Below, piece after piece: positions 25,599 to 34,581 of a stretch of DNA of 64,000 bases (position 1 is the first letter of the stretch; each line of letters opens with the position of its first letter). The notes below the pieces were generated by a model. It saw nothing but the letters and a program-made list of their open reading frames with translations. It ran no database searches and was not told the DNA's origin. A program made the position numbers and the translations under genes. Origin of the DNA: Telluria beijingensis (lineage in GTDB: Bacteria; Pseudomonadota; Gammaproteobacteria; Burkholderiales; Burkholderiaceae_D). The DNA is taken from contig NZ_CP132480.1 in NCBI RefSeq assembly GCF_030770395.1, forward strand, positions 1,696,891 through 1,760,890, in the 5' to 3' direction.

Positions 25599-28106
25599 AT
25601 GGACCAACAAGGATTCCCGCTCCAGCCGCTGGCGCAACCCGGCGCGGTCACGAGCTTCTACGCGTACGAGGGGGGGGCGGCGCGCAATGCCGTGCTGGCG
25701 GCGCTGGCGCTGCAACTGGCCGATGGGCCCGATGCCGCGCCGGTGCTCGTGATCGACTGGGATCTCGAGGCGCCGGCGCTGCACCGCCATTTCGCGTTGC
25801 CGGCCGATGAAGCGACGGCGCCTGCAACCATGCCCGCGCTCGCGCCGCCGCCGTCGCTGGTACCGTGGCCGTCGCCCGCCAGCGTCCAGCCAGACGACGA
25901 CGCGGGCGAGCAGGCCCGGCCCGGCCTGCTCGATTTCTTCGAGGCCTGCCGCGCCCGGCTGCAAAGCACCGCGGGCCGCGGCGACGAACTGGCCGAGCGC
26001 GTGATCGACGCCGCCGGCTGGCAGGCATATATCGAGCGCGCCGACGGCCGTCGCCCGCTGTATCTGCTGCGCGCGGGCCGCTTCGACGGCAGCTATGCCG
26101 AACGCGCCAGCCGGCTCGACTATCCAGCCCTGTTCGATGCCTGCCCGGGCCTGTTCCGCCGCTTCGCGGCGCGCCTGGCGCAGCACTTCGGCCACGTGCT
26201 GGTGGCGGTCGGCGCCGGCCGCTCGGCCGCCGTCAGCGTGTGCTCGAGCCTGGTGCCCGACCGCCTGGTGGGCCTGTTCACGCCGGCGCCGGGCAGCATC
26301 GAAGGCATCGAGGGCGTGCTGCGGCGCGCGCTCGACTACCGCTGCACGCACGAAGACGAACAGCGTCCGCTGTTGTTCTATCCGCTCGCCTGCACGGCCG
26401 ACGGCGCGCGCAGCGATCCGCATGCGCGCTGGCGGCGCGGCGACGCACGCCACGGCCTGCCTGGCTATCAGCCGCGCTTCGAAGTCCTGCTGCGCGCCAG
26501 CTATGGCTGGTCGCGCGTCGATCTCGACAGCTGGTTCGACGAAAACCAGCTGGCGCTGGCCGACGCCCTGTCCACCGCCGGCCCGAGCGGCGACCGGCGC
26601 GCGCTGGCGCGCCATGCGGCGCTGCTGGCCGAATGGCTGGCGCCGGGCCGCTTCCCCTGGCAGTCGCTGCCAGAAATCCGCCTGCGCGCGGCGGTCGCGC
26701 AGGCGCGCAGGATGGGTGCGGCGGCCAGCGGCGACGACATCGGCGCGCCGCCGCTGGCCGAACACCTCGTCCGCCTGGGGCAGCTGTGCCGGCGCGAGCG
26801 GCGCCGCGACGAAGCGCGCGCCTGTCTCGATGAAGCCCTGGTCCTGCGCGAACGCCTGCTCGGCGACGACCATCCAGCCACCCGCCAGGCGCGCGGCGCG
26901 CTCGCCGCGCTGCTGCTCGAAAGCGGCGCCGTGCACGATGCGCGCCGCCACTACGACCTGCTGGTCCAGGCCTGCGGCCGCAAGGCCGGCCCGGACGATC
27001 CCGAGACACTGGCGGCGCGCTCGCAGCTGGCGCGCGCATTGGCCGCGCTGGGCGAGGGCGAGCGGGCGCTGGCGCTGCACGAGCAGGTGGTGGCGAGCTG
27101 CGAGCGTGCGCTGGGCGCAGAGCACCTGGTCACGCTCGACTGCCTCGAAGACCTGGCGCACAGCCTGGTGCAGCAGCGCGAGTACGAGCGCGCCCGCGTC
27201 GTCTACGAGCGAGTGCTCGATGCGCGCCGGCGCCGCCAGGGCAGCGCGCACGCCGATACGCTGCGCTGCGGCCAGCGGCTGGCGCTGCTGCTGGGCGAGA
27301 CCGGCGAGCTGGGCAACGCGCGGCGCATGCTCGAATCGGTGCTGCGGGCCCACGAACGGCATGATGGACTGGACGCCGCCGGCACCCTGGCGGCGCGCGA
27401 GGCGCTGGCCGAGATCCTGGCCGCCCAGGGCGACCTGGCGGCGGTGCGCAGCATCCAGGAATCGCTGGCGCGCACGCGCGAGCGGCACCTGGGAGCGGGG
27501 CATCCCGACACCCTCAATATGCAGTTGCGCCTGGCCTCGACGCTGGGCCAGCAGGGCGAGGCCGAAGCCGCGCGGCGCCTGCGCGAACAGGTGGCCGAGT
27601 TGCGCCAGCACCTGCGCGAGGTCGAGGTCGAGGTCGACCACGCGCCGGCGCACCGCGGCGCCAGGGACGAGGCCGGCGAGGTACGCGGCGCCGCCTTCGC
27701 CGCCATGCGGACGCCAGGCGTCGCCGCGACCGGCGCCTGGATGCCATCGCCGTCCGCGGTGGACGGCGATGCTTCGCGCATCCAGCATGGGCAGGCGGCG
27801 CCGCGCGACCACGCCGAACAGGGCCAGGCCGCCGACAACCTGGGGCACAAGCTGACGCAGTTGCAGAGCCTGATCGACAGCAGCAGCCCGGGCGAGGCCA
27901 GGGCGCTGGCCGACAGCCTGCGCACCTCGGTGCTGCGGCCCAGCGCCGCGCATCCGCTGCGGCGGCGCGGGGCGGCGATGATCAAGCAGGTCTATCTGCA
28001 AGAGGGCGACAAGGATGCGCTGCTATCCTTCACGCAAGACGAAGTGTCGCTGCTCGAAGGCGCCCTGATCGAGGCTGCGCGCGACAATCCGATGGCAATG
28101 CGCTGA
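25599..28106 (+). CDS. degenerate KGGVGR-type P-loop plus TPR protein, partner of the TIR gene
   Basis: The 835-residue product opens with a deviant MinD/ParA-like fold: VTSFYAYEGGAARNAVLAAL (residues 17-36), then VLVIDWDLEAPALHRHF (residues 49-65). Related proteins have a KGGVGRT loop followed by DWDLEAPGL; here the Lys is Glu and the GRT is ARN, so nucleotide binding is doubtful. The middle (about 200-380) is unassigned. From about 385 to 680 there are kinesin-light-chain-type TPRs (LGDDHPATRQARGALAALL and similar). A helical C-terminus ends at 835. The ATG at 25599 follows GAGGAG that overlaps the TIR stop. TPRs probably recruit or sense a protein and control the TIR domain; this role is inferred from architecture only. 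Confidence 0.75.
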   Translation: MDQQGFPLQPLAQPGAVTSFYAYEGGAARNAVLAALALQLADGPDAAPVLVIDWDLEAPALHRHFALPADEATAPATMPALAPPPSLVPWPSPASVQPDDDAGEQARPGLLDFFEACRARLQSTAGRGDELAERVIDAAGWQAYIERADGRRPLYLLRAGRFDGSYAERASRLDYPALFDACPGLFRRFAARLAQHFGHVLVAVGAGRSAAVSVCSSLVPDRLVGLFTPAPGSIEGIEGVLRRALDYRCTHEDEQRPLLFYPLACTADGARSDPHARWRRGDARHGLPGYQPRFEVLLRASYGWSRVDLDSWFDENQLALADALSTAGPSGDRRALARHAALLAEWLAPGRFPWQSLPEIRLRAAVAQARRMGAAASGDDIGAPPLAEHLVRLGQLCRRERRRDEARACLDEALVLRERLLGDDHPATRQARGALAALLLESGAVHDARRHYDLLVQACGRKAGPDDPETLAARSQLARALAALGEGERALALHEQVVASCERALGAEHLVTLDCLEDLAHSLVQQREYERARVVYERVLDARRRRQGSAHADTLRCGQRLALLLGETGELGNARRMLESVLRAHERHDGLDAAGTLAAREALAEILAAQGDLAAVRSIQESLARTRERHLGAGHPDTLNMQLRLASTLGQQGEAEAARRLREQVAELRQHLREVEVEVDHAPAHRGARDEAGEVRGAAFAAMRTPGVAATGAWMPSPSAVDGDASRIQHGQAAPRDHAEQGQAADNLGHKLTQLQSLIDSSSPGEARALADSLRTSVLRPSAAHPLRRRGAAMIKQVYLQEGDKDALLSFTQDEVSLLEGALIEAARDNPMAMR

Positions 28107-28147
28107 CACGCGAGCGGGGCCGCTTGCCAGCTTACCGGACCGGGGGC

Positions 28148-28178
28148 GGGCTGGCCAGGCGCGTCGTCTGGCCAGCCC
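28148..28178 (+). terminator. hairpin after the TIR/TPR operon
   Basis: GGGCTGGCCAG (28148-28158) pairs with CTGGCCAGCCC (28168-28178) around a 9-base loop, 42 bases after the TPR gene stop. No T-run follows directly, so it is a likely but not certain terminator. Confidence 0.55.
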
Positions 28179-28242
28179 CCGCTTGACGGTCTGATAAGCA
28201 AATTGGCGACCTTGCATTTTCTGTTGCGAAACGAGCTTGCCA

Positions 28243-28254
28243 GTCTGGCCAGAC
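28243..28254. promoter_or_regulatory. 12-bp perfect palindrome upstream of surE
   Basis: GTCTGGCCAGAC is a perfect palindrome 124 bases before the surE ATG. Its core CTGGCCAG also occurs in both arms of the hairpin about 85 bases upstream. It could be an operator, but no regulator is known to me for this sequence. Confidence 0.35.
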
Positions 28255-28377
28255 AATGTCGCATGCCGGCAGCACTGTTATCAAGCCGTCCATCGATTGT
28301 CCCGGATCGTGAAATCCGGATGCGAATTTCTGCTGGCGGACGTGGAACCGAGCGTTGCTTCGGGTAAAATCTCCGCC

Positions 28378-29127
28378 ATGCGAATCTTGATCAGCAACGA
28401 CGACGGTTATCTGGCGCCCGGGCTTGCCGCGCTGGCGGACGCGCTCGCGCCGATCGCCGACCTCGTCGTCGTCGCGCCCGACAGCAACCGTTCGGGCGCC
28501 TCGAATTCGCTGACGCTGGACCGGCCGCTGTCGGTCTACCAGTCGTCGAACGGGTTCTACTTTACCAATGGCACGCCGACAGACTGCGTGCACATCGCCC
28601 TGACCGGCATGTCCGATGCGCCTCCCGACCTGGTCGTTTCGGGCATCAATAATGGCCAGAACATGGGCGACGACACCCTGTATTCGGGTACCGTCGCCGC
28701 CGCTACCGAAGCCTTCCTGTTCGGCCTGCCGGCGATCGCCTTTTCGCAGGTGCATGGCGGTTGGGCCCACGTCGATTCGGCGGCCCGCGTGGCGCGCGAC
28801 ATCGTCGAACGCTTCGCCGCCGGCGGCTTCGACATGCTGCCCAAGCCCTTCCTGCTGAACGTAAACATCCCGAACCTGCCGTATGACGAGATCGGCCCGC
28901 TGACGCCGACCCGGCTCGGGCGCCGCCACCAGGCCGAGCCGGTGATCCGGGCCCAGGACCCGCGCGGCCGCGAGATCTTCTGGATCGGCGCGCCGGGCGC
29001 CTGCCGCGACGCGGGCGAGGGCACCGACTTCCACGCGACGTCGCAGGGCAGGGTGTCGATCACGCCGCTGCAGATCGACCTGACCCACAAGACCCAGCTG
29101 GCGCTGCTGGCGGGAGGGCTGGCATGA
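28378..29127 (+). CDS. surE: 5'/3'-nucleotidase SurE
   Basis: The 249-residue protein is a metal-dependent nucleotidase active on nucleoside monophosphates, linked to stationary-phase survival. The N-terminus [16 protein letters not shown] supplies the metal-binding D8 and D9. Further family phrases are [29 protein letters not shown], and [26 protein letters not shown]. The ATG at 28378 gives the conserved start; an in-frame extension to 28237 adds no family sequence. It overlaps pcm by 4 bases (ATGA) and begins the order surE-pcm-nlpD-rpoS, well known from other proteobacteria. Confidence 0.95.
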   Translation: MRILISNDDGYLAPGLAALADALAPIADLVVVAPDSNRSGASNSLTLDRPLSVYQSSNGFYFTNGTPTDCVHIALTGMSDAPPDLVVSGINNGQNMGDDTLYSGTVAAATEAFLFGLPAIAFSQVHGGWAHVDSAARVARDIVERFAAGGFDMLPKPFLLNVNIPNLPYDEIGPLTPTRLGRRHQAEPVIRAQDPRGREIFWIGAPGACRDAGEGTDFHATSQGRVSITPLQIDLTHKTQLALLAGGLA

Positions 29128-30014
29128 AGGACCCGCGTCCGAACTTTCCGCTGCCGCTGTCGTCGGTGACGGGCGGCGCGCGCAAGCCCGGCGCGCCGGC
29201 CCCGGTCGCGACGCCGCAGACCGCCACCCGCAACGCCACCAGCTACACCGGCGGCAGGACGCCGCCGTCCCCGGGCCCGGCGCCGCGCGCGCCCGGCTAC
29301 GTCCAGGTGACCAGCAGCGCCCCGGCCGCCCAGCGTTCCGACCTGGCGGCGACCGAGGCGCTGCGGCGCGCGATGGTAGCCCGCGTCGCGCGCCAGGGCG
29401 TGAGCGACCCGCAGGTCCTGGCGGCGCTCGAGACCGTGCCGCGCCACCTGTTCATCGAACCGGCCTTGTCGGGCCAGGCCTATGTCGACGCCTCGCTGCC
29501 GATCGGCCACAACCAGACGATTTCCCAGCCCTATATCGTCGCCCGCATGATTGAAGCCATGCGCGAAGCCACGCGTGACGCAGCAGGAAAACCCGCGCGA
29601 CCCGGCGCCATGCTGGGGAAAGTGCTCGAGATCGGCACCGGCTGCGGCTACCAGGCCGCGGTCCTGTCGTTCGTGGCGAAAGAGGTGTACTCGATCGAGC
29701 GCATCAAGTCCCTGCACGAACTTGCCAAGACCAATCTGCGCCCGCTGCGGATATCGAACCTGCGTTTGCAGTACGGCGATGGTATGCTAGGCTTGCCGCA
29801 GGTTGCGCCTTTCGATGGCATCATCCTCGCCGCCGCCGGGCTCGAGGTGCCGCGGGCCCTGCTCGAGCAGCTGGCCATCGGCGCGCACCTCGTGGCGCCG
29901 GTCGGTGCACAGGTGCAGCATCTGCACCGCATTACCCGCACCGGCAAATCCGAGTGGACCAGCGAAACGCTGGAAGCGTGCCATTTCGTGCCGCTGCGCC
30001 CGGGCATCATCTAA
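29124..30014 (+). CDS. pcm: protein-L-isoaspartate O-methyltransferase
   Basis: The 296-residue protein repairs isoaspartyl residues in aged proteins with S-adenosylmethionine. The catalytic part starts at about residue 75 and shows [45 protein letters not shown], motif I in [16 protein letters not shown], and [16 protein letters not shown]. The first 75 residues are Pro, Ala and Thr-rich, low in complexity and absent from typical PCMT proteins of about 210 residues; they have no signal peptide. The ATG overlaps the surE stop. The extension could be a flexible tail or the result of a wrongly upstream start, but no better start with a ribosome-binding site is apparent. Confidence 0.93.
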   Translation: MKDPRPNFPLPLSSVTGGARKPGAPAPVATPQTATRNATSYTGGRTPPSPGPAPRAPGYVQVTSSAPAAQRSDLAATEALRRAMVARVARQGVSDPQVLAALETVPRHLFIEPALSGQAYVDASLPIGHNQTISQPYIVARMIEAMREATRDAAGKPARPGAMLGKVLEIGTGCGYQAAVLSFVAKEVYSIERIKSLHELAKTNLRPLRISNLRLQYGDGMLGLPQVAPFDGIILAAAGLEVPRALLEQLAIGAHLVAPVGAQVQHLHRITRTGKSEWTSETLEACHFVPLRPGII

Positions 30015-30060
30015 AACCCATAGGGCCGCCAGGCCCGCCGTACGCCGATAAGACTAAAGA

Positions 30061-30939
30061 ATGCCAATGACACAAGCACCGCGTTTAGCCCTCCTGACGA
30101 TCCTCATCGGCCTCGTGGCCGGTTGTTCCACCACCACCCGCCAGGCGCCCGTCGTCGAGCGTCCCGTCGTTGCCGCCCCAGCCCGGCCAGCCCCGGCCAA
30201 GGTCGAAGAAGCGCCGAAGCAGGACGAGCGCGGCATGTACACCGTGCGCAAGGGCGACACCCTGCTGCGCATCGCGCTGGACTTCGGTGAAAACTACCGC
30301 GACCTGGTGGCCTGGAACAACCTGGCCAATCCGGACGACATCAAGGTCGGCCAGGTTCTGCGCGTGACCCAGCCCCAGGGCGAACGCAGCGCCAACGTGC
30401 AGACCCAGCCGGTGCCGATGCCGCCGCCGGCCAATGTGCCGCGCAAGACCGAGCCGCGCGCCGACAAGACCCCTTACACCGACGGCAAGGTGGCCACCAC
30501 CACCACGCCGGCGCCGGCCACCACCGCCCCGGCCACGCCACCCGCTCCCGTGCCTGCCGCCGGCGACGAAGCGCGCCTGAGCTGGATGTGGCCGTCCGAA
30601 GGCCGCGTCATCGCCACCTTCGACGATGGCCGCAACAAGGGCCTGGATATTGCCGGCAAGCTGGGGCAGCCGGTTGTCGCGGCCAGCTCCGGCAAGGTAA
30701 TGTATGCTGGCAGCGGCATCCGCGGTTATGGTAATCTCGTCATCGTCAAGCACAGCAACAGCCTGTTGTCGGCCTACGCCCACAATCGCAAGATCGTGGT
30801 CAAGGAAGGCGACAATGTGACCCGTGGCCAGGTGATCGCCGAAATGGGCGACTCCGACGCCGACCTGGTCAAGTTGCACTTCGAGATTCGTCAGCAGGGC
30901 AAGCCGGTCGACCCGACGAGGTTCTTGCCCGTTCGTTAG
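30061..30939 (+). CDS. nlpD: NlpD-like LysM/M23 lipoprotein, amidase activator
   Basis: The 292-residue product has a lipoprotein signal ([12 protein letters not shown]), one LysM domain ([20 protein letters not shown] to KVGQVLRV, about residues 60-103), a Pro/Thr linker, and a C-terminal M23 (LytM) domain. In that domain the first zinc-ligand His is replaced ([14 protein letters not shown] instead of HxGxD), while SAYAHNRK and [10 protein letters not shown] keep later His residues. This fits NlpD, which does not cut peptidoglycan but activates the AmiC amidase at the septum. It lies directly before rpoS; in E. coli the main rpoS promoter is inside nlpD, and the same may hold here. ATG 30067 is an alternative start. 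Confidence 0.92.
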   Translation: MPMTQAPRLALLTILIGLVAGCSTTTRQAPVVERPVVAAPARPAPAKVEEAPKQDERGMYTVRKGDTLLRIALDFGENYRDLVAWNNLANPDDIKVGQVLRVTQPQGERSANVQTQPVPMPPPANVPRKTEPRADKTPYTDGKVATTTTPAPATTAPATPPAPVPAAGDEARLSWMWPSEGRVIATFDDGRNKGLDIAGKLGQPVVAASSGKVMYAGSGIRGYGNLVIVKHSNSLLSAYAHNRKIVVKEGDNVTRGQVIAEMGDSDADLVKLHFEIRQQGKPVDPTRFLPVR

Positions 30940-30946
30940 GAACGGT

Positions 30947-31966
30947 ATGACGCAGCCGCCGCACTCGCTGGACCAGGAAGAGACGGACGAGTTTCCGGAT
31001 GAACCGGAAAGCGAGCGCGTGCATGCGGCAAGCCGTGGCGACGGGGCCGATGGCGAGGATGTCCTGGCCAACGGCGCCAGTGCCGGCGCCGAGACGGTCG
31101 ACGAATTGCGCAAGGTCTTGCAGGCCGAACTTGCAACCGATACCACCCAGCACTACCTGAACCAGATCGGCGCCCGGGCGCTGCTCACCGCCGCCGAAGA
31201 AGTGCATTTCGCCACGCTGGCCAAGGCGGGCGACTTCGACGCGCGCCAGAAGATGATCGAGCATAACCTGCGCCTGGTCGTCTCGATCGCCAAGCACTAC
31301 ATCAACCGCGGCGTGGTCCTGCTCGACCTGATCGAGGAGGGCAATATCGGCCTGATGCGCGCCATCGACAAGTTCGAGCCCGAGCGGGGCTTTCGCTTCT
31401 CGACCTATGCCACCTGGTGGATCCGCCAGAGCATCGAGCGCGCCATCATGAACCAGGCGCGCACCGTGCGCCTGCCGGTGCACATGGTGCGCGAACTGAA
31501 TGGCGTGCTGCGCGCCAAGTACCACCTCGAGGCGCAAAAGCACGACGGCAAGGAAGCCTCGAGCGAGGACATCGCCAGCCTGGTCGGGCGCCCGGTCGAG
31601 GAAGTGCAAGACATATTGACCCTGTCCGAGCACGCGACCTCGCTCGACGCGCCGCTCGACAACGATCCGCAATCGAGCCTGATGGACATGCTGCCCGACG
31701 AGGGCGAAGGCAGTCCCGACGCCCACGCCGAGCAGCAGGAAGTCGCGGTGCTGGTGCGCGACTGGCTGACCCGGCTGCCGGACAAGCAGCGCCTGGTCGT
31801 CACCCGCCGCTTCGGCCTCGACAACGACGATCCGGCCACCCTGGAAACCCTGGCCGAGGAGATGGGCGTGACGCGCGAGCGGGTGCGCCAGATCCAGCAG
31901 GAGGCGCTGGTCAAGCTCAAGCGCGCGATGGCGGCGCGCGGCGTGGTGCGCGATTCCTTGCTATGA
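30947..31966 (+). CDS. rpoS: RNA polymerase sigma factor RpoS
   Basis: The 339-residue protein is a sigma-70-family factor of the stationary-phase and general-stress type. Region 1.2 ([21 protein letters not shown]) is followed by region 2 with [32 protein letters not shown] and [20 protein letters not shown]. Region 3 and region 4 end in [31 protein letters not shown]. The absence of a long non-conserved region and the location after nlpD separate it from RpoD. An acidic N-terminus of about 60 residues is longer than in E. coli. It starts 7 bases after nlpD and can be transcribed with it. Confidence 0.95.
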   Translation: MTQPPHSLDQEETDEFPDEPESERVHAASRGDGADGEDVLANGASAGAETVDELRKVLQAELATDTTQHYLNQIGARALLTAAEEVHFATLAKAGDFDARQKMIEHNLRLVVSIAKHYINRGVVLLDLIEEGNIGLMRAIDKFEPERGFRFSTYATWWIRQSIERAIMNQARTVRLPVHMVRELNGVLRAKYHLEAQKHDGKEASSEDIASLVGRPVEEVQDILTLSEHATSLDAPLDNDPQSSLMDMLPDEGEGSPDAHAEQQEVAVLVRDWLTRLPDKQRLVVTRRFGLDNDDPATLETLAEEMGVTRERVRQIQQEALVKLKRAMAARGVVRDSLL

Positions 31967-32121
31967 CGGCAAGCCGTCCGGTAGCGCCCACTTCGTTTCC
32001 TTGCTATCATGCCCGCCGGGCCTGAACTGCCCCCATTTCAGCCACTTTTCATCTGCGCGGCCCATGCTGCCAGCGCCGCCGGCCAGGCAGACGCCCGGCC
32101 TTATTCCACTACTTCATCACC

Positions 32122-33513
32122 ATGCAAGAAATCTTCATCGACATCAAATCCCTCGACATGGACGGGCGCGGCGTTGGCCACCTCGAGAACGAGGACGGTT
32201 CGCCGGGCAAGGTGATCTTCGTCGAAGGCGCGCTGCCGGGCGAGCGCGTCAGCTTCGAAACGCTGCGCAAGAAGAAGAACTGGGAATCGGGCCGCATGGT
32301 CACCCTGCAGCGCGCCTCGTCGATGCGGGTCGAGCCGAAGTGCCAGCATTTCGGCTACTGCGGCGGCTGCTCGATGCAGCACCTGGAGCCAAGCGCCCAG
32401 GTGGCGATGAAGGGCCGCGTGCTGGAAGACAACCTGTGGCACCTCGGCAAAGTGAAGGCCGAGATGATCATGCGCCCGATGTATGGCCCGACCTGGGACT
32501 ACCGCTACCGCGCGCGCCTGTCGGTGCGCCACGTGGCGAAGAAGGGCGGGGTGCTGGTCGGCTTCCACGAGCGCGCCTCGTCCTACGTGGCCGACATCAC
32601 CACCTGCGAGATCCTGCCCGACCACGTCGCGCGCCTGCTGGTGCCGCTGCGCGAACTGGTCGGCAGCCTGTCGATCTACAACCAGATGCCGCAGATCGAG
32701 GTGGCGATCGGCGAAGAGACCACGGTGCTGGTGCTGCGCATCATGGCGCCGCTCACCGCCAACGACGAGACCCTGGTGAAGGCCTTCGCCGACCAGTGGG
32801 GCATCCAGTGGTGGCTGCAGCCGAAGGGGCCGGACACGGCCTATCCGTTCTACCCGCTTGGCAAGGAACTGTACTACACGCTGCCCGAGTTCGGCATCCG
32901 CATGCCGTTCAAGCCGACCGATTTCACCCAGGTGAACCACCACATCAACCGCGTGCTGGTGGCCAAGGCGCTGCGCCTGCTCGAGGTGCAGCCGCAAGAT
33001 CGCGTGGCCGACTTGTTCTGTGGCCTGGGCAACTTCACCCTGCCGCTGGCGACCCAGGCGCGCGAAGTGGTGGGCATCGAAGGCAGCACGGCGCTCACCA
33101 CACGCGCGCTGGAAAATGCCAGGGCCAATGGCCTTGCGGACAAGACCTCGTTCTCGACCCGCAACCTGTTCGAGGTCACCAAGGACGACCTGGTGGCGCT
33201 GGGCAAGTTCGACCGCATGCTGATCGACCCGCCGCGCGACGGCGCGATGGCGCTGGCCCTGGCGCTGGCCGAACTGCGCGAGACGCATGAGGAACTGATG
33301 CCGCAACGCATCGTCTACGTCTCGTGCAGCCCGTCGACGCTGGCGCGCGACGCCGGCATTCTGGTGCACAAGGCGGGTTATGCGATGAAAAAGGCGGGTG
33401 TGGTAAATATGTTCCCACATACCTCGCATGTCGAGTCGGTCGGGGTGTTCGAGCTCGGTGCGAAACCGGTAGCGGATCCCGCCGCTACTGCCCTGACTAG
33501 CCTTAATCGATGA
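32122..33513 (+). CDS. rlmD: 23S rRNA (uracil-C5)-methyltransferase RlmD
   Basis: The 463-residue enzyme methylates a uracil in 23S rRNA (U1939 in E. coli). An N-terminal TRAM domain (IDIKSLDMDGRGVGHLE) precedes a 4Fe-4S site formed by C74, C80, C83 and C162. The Rossmann methyltransferase follows with motif I in VADLFCGLGNFTLPLA and a DPPRDG motif (MLIDPPRDGAM). The catalytic Cys is in IVYVSCSPSTLARD near the C-terminus. It starts 155 bases after rpoS with no strong ribosome-binding site and appears to be transcribed on its own. RumA/RlmD is preferred over RlmC or TrmA because of the TRAM domain and cluster. Confidence 0.92.
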   Translation: MQEIFIDIKSLDMDGRGVGHLENEDGSPGKVIFVEGALPGERVSFETLRKKKNWESGRMVTLQRASSMRVEPKCQHFGYCGGCSMQHLEPSAQVAMKGRVLEDNLWHLGKVKAEMIMRPMYGPTWDYRYRARLSVRHVAKKGGVLVGFHERASSYVADITTCEILPDHVARLLVPLRELVGSLSIYNQMPQIEVAIGEETTVLVLRIMAPLTANDETLVKAFADQWGIQWWLQPKGPDTAYPFYPLGKELYYTLPEFGIRMPFKPTDFTQVNHHINRVLVAKALRLLEVQPQDRVADLFCGLGNFTLPLATQAREVVGIEGSTALTTRALENARANGLADKTSFSTRNLFEVTKDDLVALGKFDRMLIDPPRDGAMALALALAELRETHEELMPQRIVYVSCSPSTLARDAGILVHKAGYAMKKAGVVNMFPHTSHVESVGVFELGAKPVADPAATALTSLNR

Positions 33514-33618
33514 GTTAGATATTGATGTACGGCAAAAATTATAGCAATTTTTGTCGGATTTCTTTACATTAAGATTTCTGGAAATAAAAATTCATGTAAA
33601 AACAGCCACTTGCATCCA

Positions 33619-33633
33619 TGGCATGATCATTGC
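33619..33633 (+). promoter_or_regulatory. sigma-54 promoter of the PEP-CTERM gene
   Basis: TGGCATGATCATTGC matches the sigma-54 consensus TGGCACG-N4-TTGC: GG at 33620-33621 and GC at 33632-33633 with exactly 10 bases between. It lies 44 bases before the ATG of a PEP-CTERM gene. PEP-CTERM genes in Betaproteobacteria are often under sigma-54 and the PrsK/PrsR pair, which is consistent. Confidence 0.8.
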
Positions 33634-33676
33634 TTATATGTAATCCGTCCTTAATAGTTATCTTGGAGAGAAATAC

Positions 33677-34540
33677 ATGAAAGCTACCCGCATCGCCCTT
33701 GCCATCGCTGCCATCGCCTGCACCCTCTCGGCTCCTGTCGTCGCCGCACCGATCACCCTCAATGCTTCGCTCGACGGTCTGCTGAGCAATTCCATTCAAA
33801 ATGGCAGGTTCGACGCATCGGAAGTCCTGAAGGGTAATTACAAAATCAATAGCTTGTCGTTCTCGTTCAGCTTCGCCGACAACGACGACGCCATCAGCTA
33901 TGGCGCTCCGTCGGTCACCGATTACCAGGCTGGAAACTATACGAAGAGCGCTCCGGACGGTCATGCCATGGGTGATCTCGGCTACAAGGTCAACACCAAG
34001 TACTTCAGCCGCAACGCCACCAGTTTCGAGACCGTCACCGGCCTCGGCAAAAAGGAGAGCGTGAGCCTGTCGCTGGCTGGCGTGAATGTCGGTAGCGGCT
34101 CGACGAAGCTGACCGAGTCGACCAAGAACACGACCTCGGCTGGCCGGACTCCGGTATATAGCGAGAACAAGAGCGATAACGGATACGAACAGTGCGGCCT
34201 CGGCGTTTTTGGTAACGAGTGCGCATGGCAGACCGGTACCTGGAATTTCTATACCGATAACGTCAAGACCCAGACCACGACCAATACCTCGGACTGGACC
34301 GGCAACTTCGACATCAGCGGCTCCACCACCAACCAGTCGATCATCGACCAGCTGCTGAACAACAAGTACCTGGACTTCGGCCTGGACATCGCCGGCGACC
34401 TGTACCTGACGGGCGCACAGATCGACCTCGATGTTACCGAGATCGCAGCCGAAGTGCCGGAGCCGTCGACGGTCATGCTGATGCTTGCGGCACTGGGTGG
34501 CCTCGGCTACAGTATGCGTCGCCGTAGCGCCAAGCAATAA
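33677..34540 (+). CDS. PEP-CTERM sorting-signal surface protein
   Basis: The 287-residue product has a signal peptide (MKATRIALAIAAIACTLSAP), a Thr, Ser, Asn and Gly-rich beta-type body with one pair of nearby cysteines (EQCGLGVFGNECAW), and a complete C-terminal PEP-CTERM signal: VPEPSTVM, a hydrophobic segment, and MRRRSAKQ. It would be exported, processed by an exosortase, and displayed or released in the exopolysaccharide matrix. The body has no recognised domain. GGAGAG stands before the ATG and a sigma-54 promoter is visible upstream. Codon use is less GC-rich than in neighbours, as is common for this protein class. Confidence 0.88.
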   Translation: MKATRIALAIAAIACTLSAPVVAAPITLNASLDGLLSNSIQNGRFDASEVLKGNYKINSLSFSFSFADNDDAISYGAPSVTDYQAGNYTKSAPDGHAMGDLGYKVNTKYFSRNATSFETVTGLGKKESVSLSLAGVNVGSGSTKLTESTKNTTSAGRTPVYSENKSDNGYEQCGLGVFGNECAWQTGTWNFYTDNVKTQTTTNTSDWTGNFDISGSTTNQSIIDQLLNNKYLDFGLDIAGDLYLTGAQIDLDVTEIAAEVPEPSTVMLMLAALGGLGYSMRRRSAKQ

Positions 34541-34581
34541 GCCGGCGATTTCCGCCCCGCGCCGGCCATCGGGAGACAGGT

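Noticed and set aside
25485..28001. 838-codon open frame antisense to the TPR gene
   Set aside because: The plus frame has TPR repeats, a P-loop-like start and a ribosome-binding site, while the minus frame has none of these.
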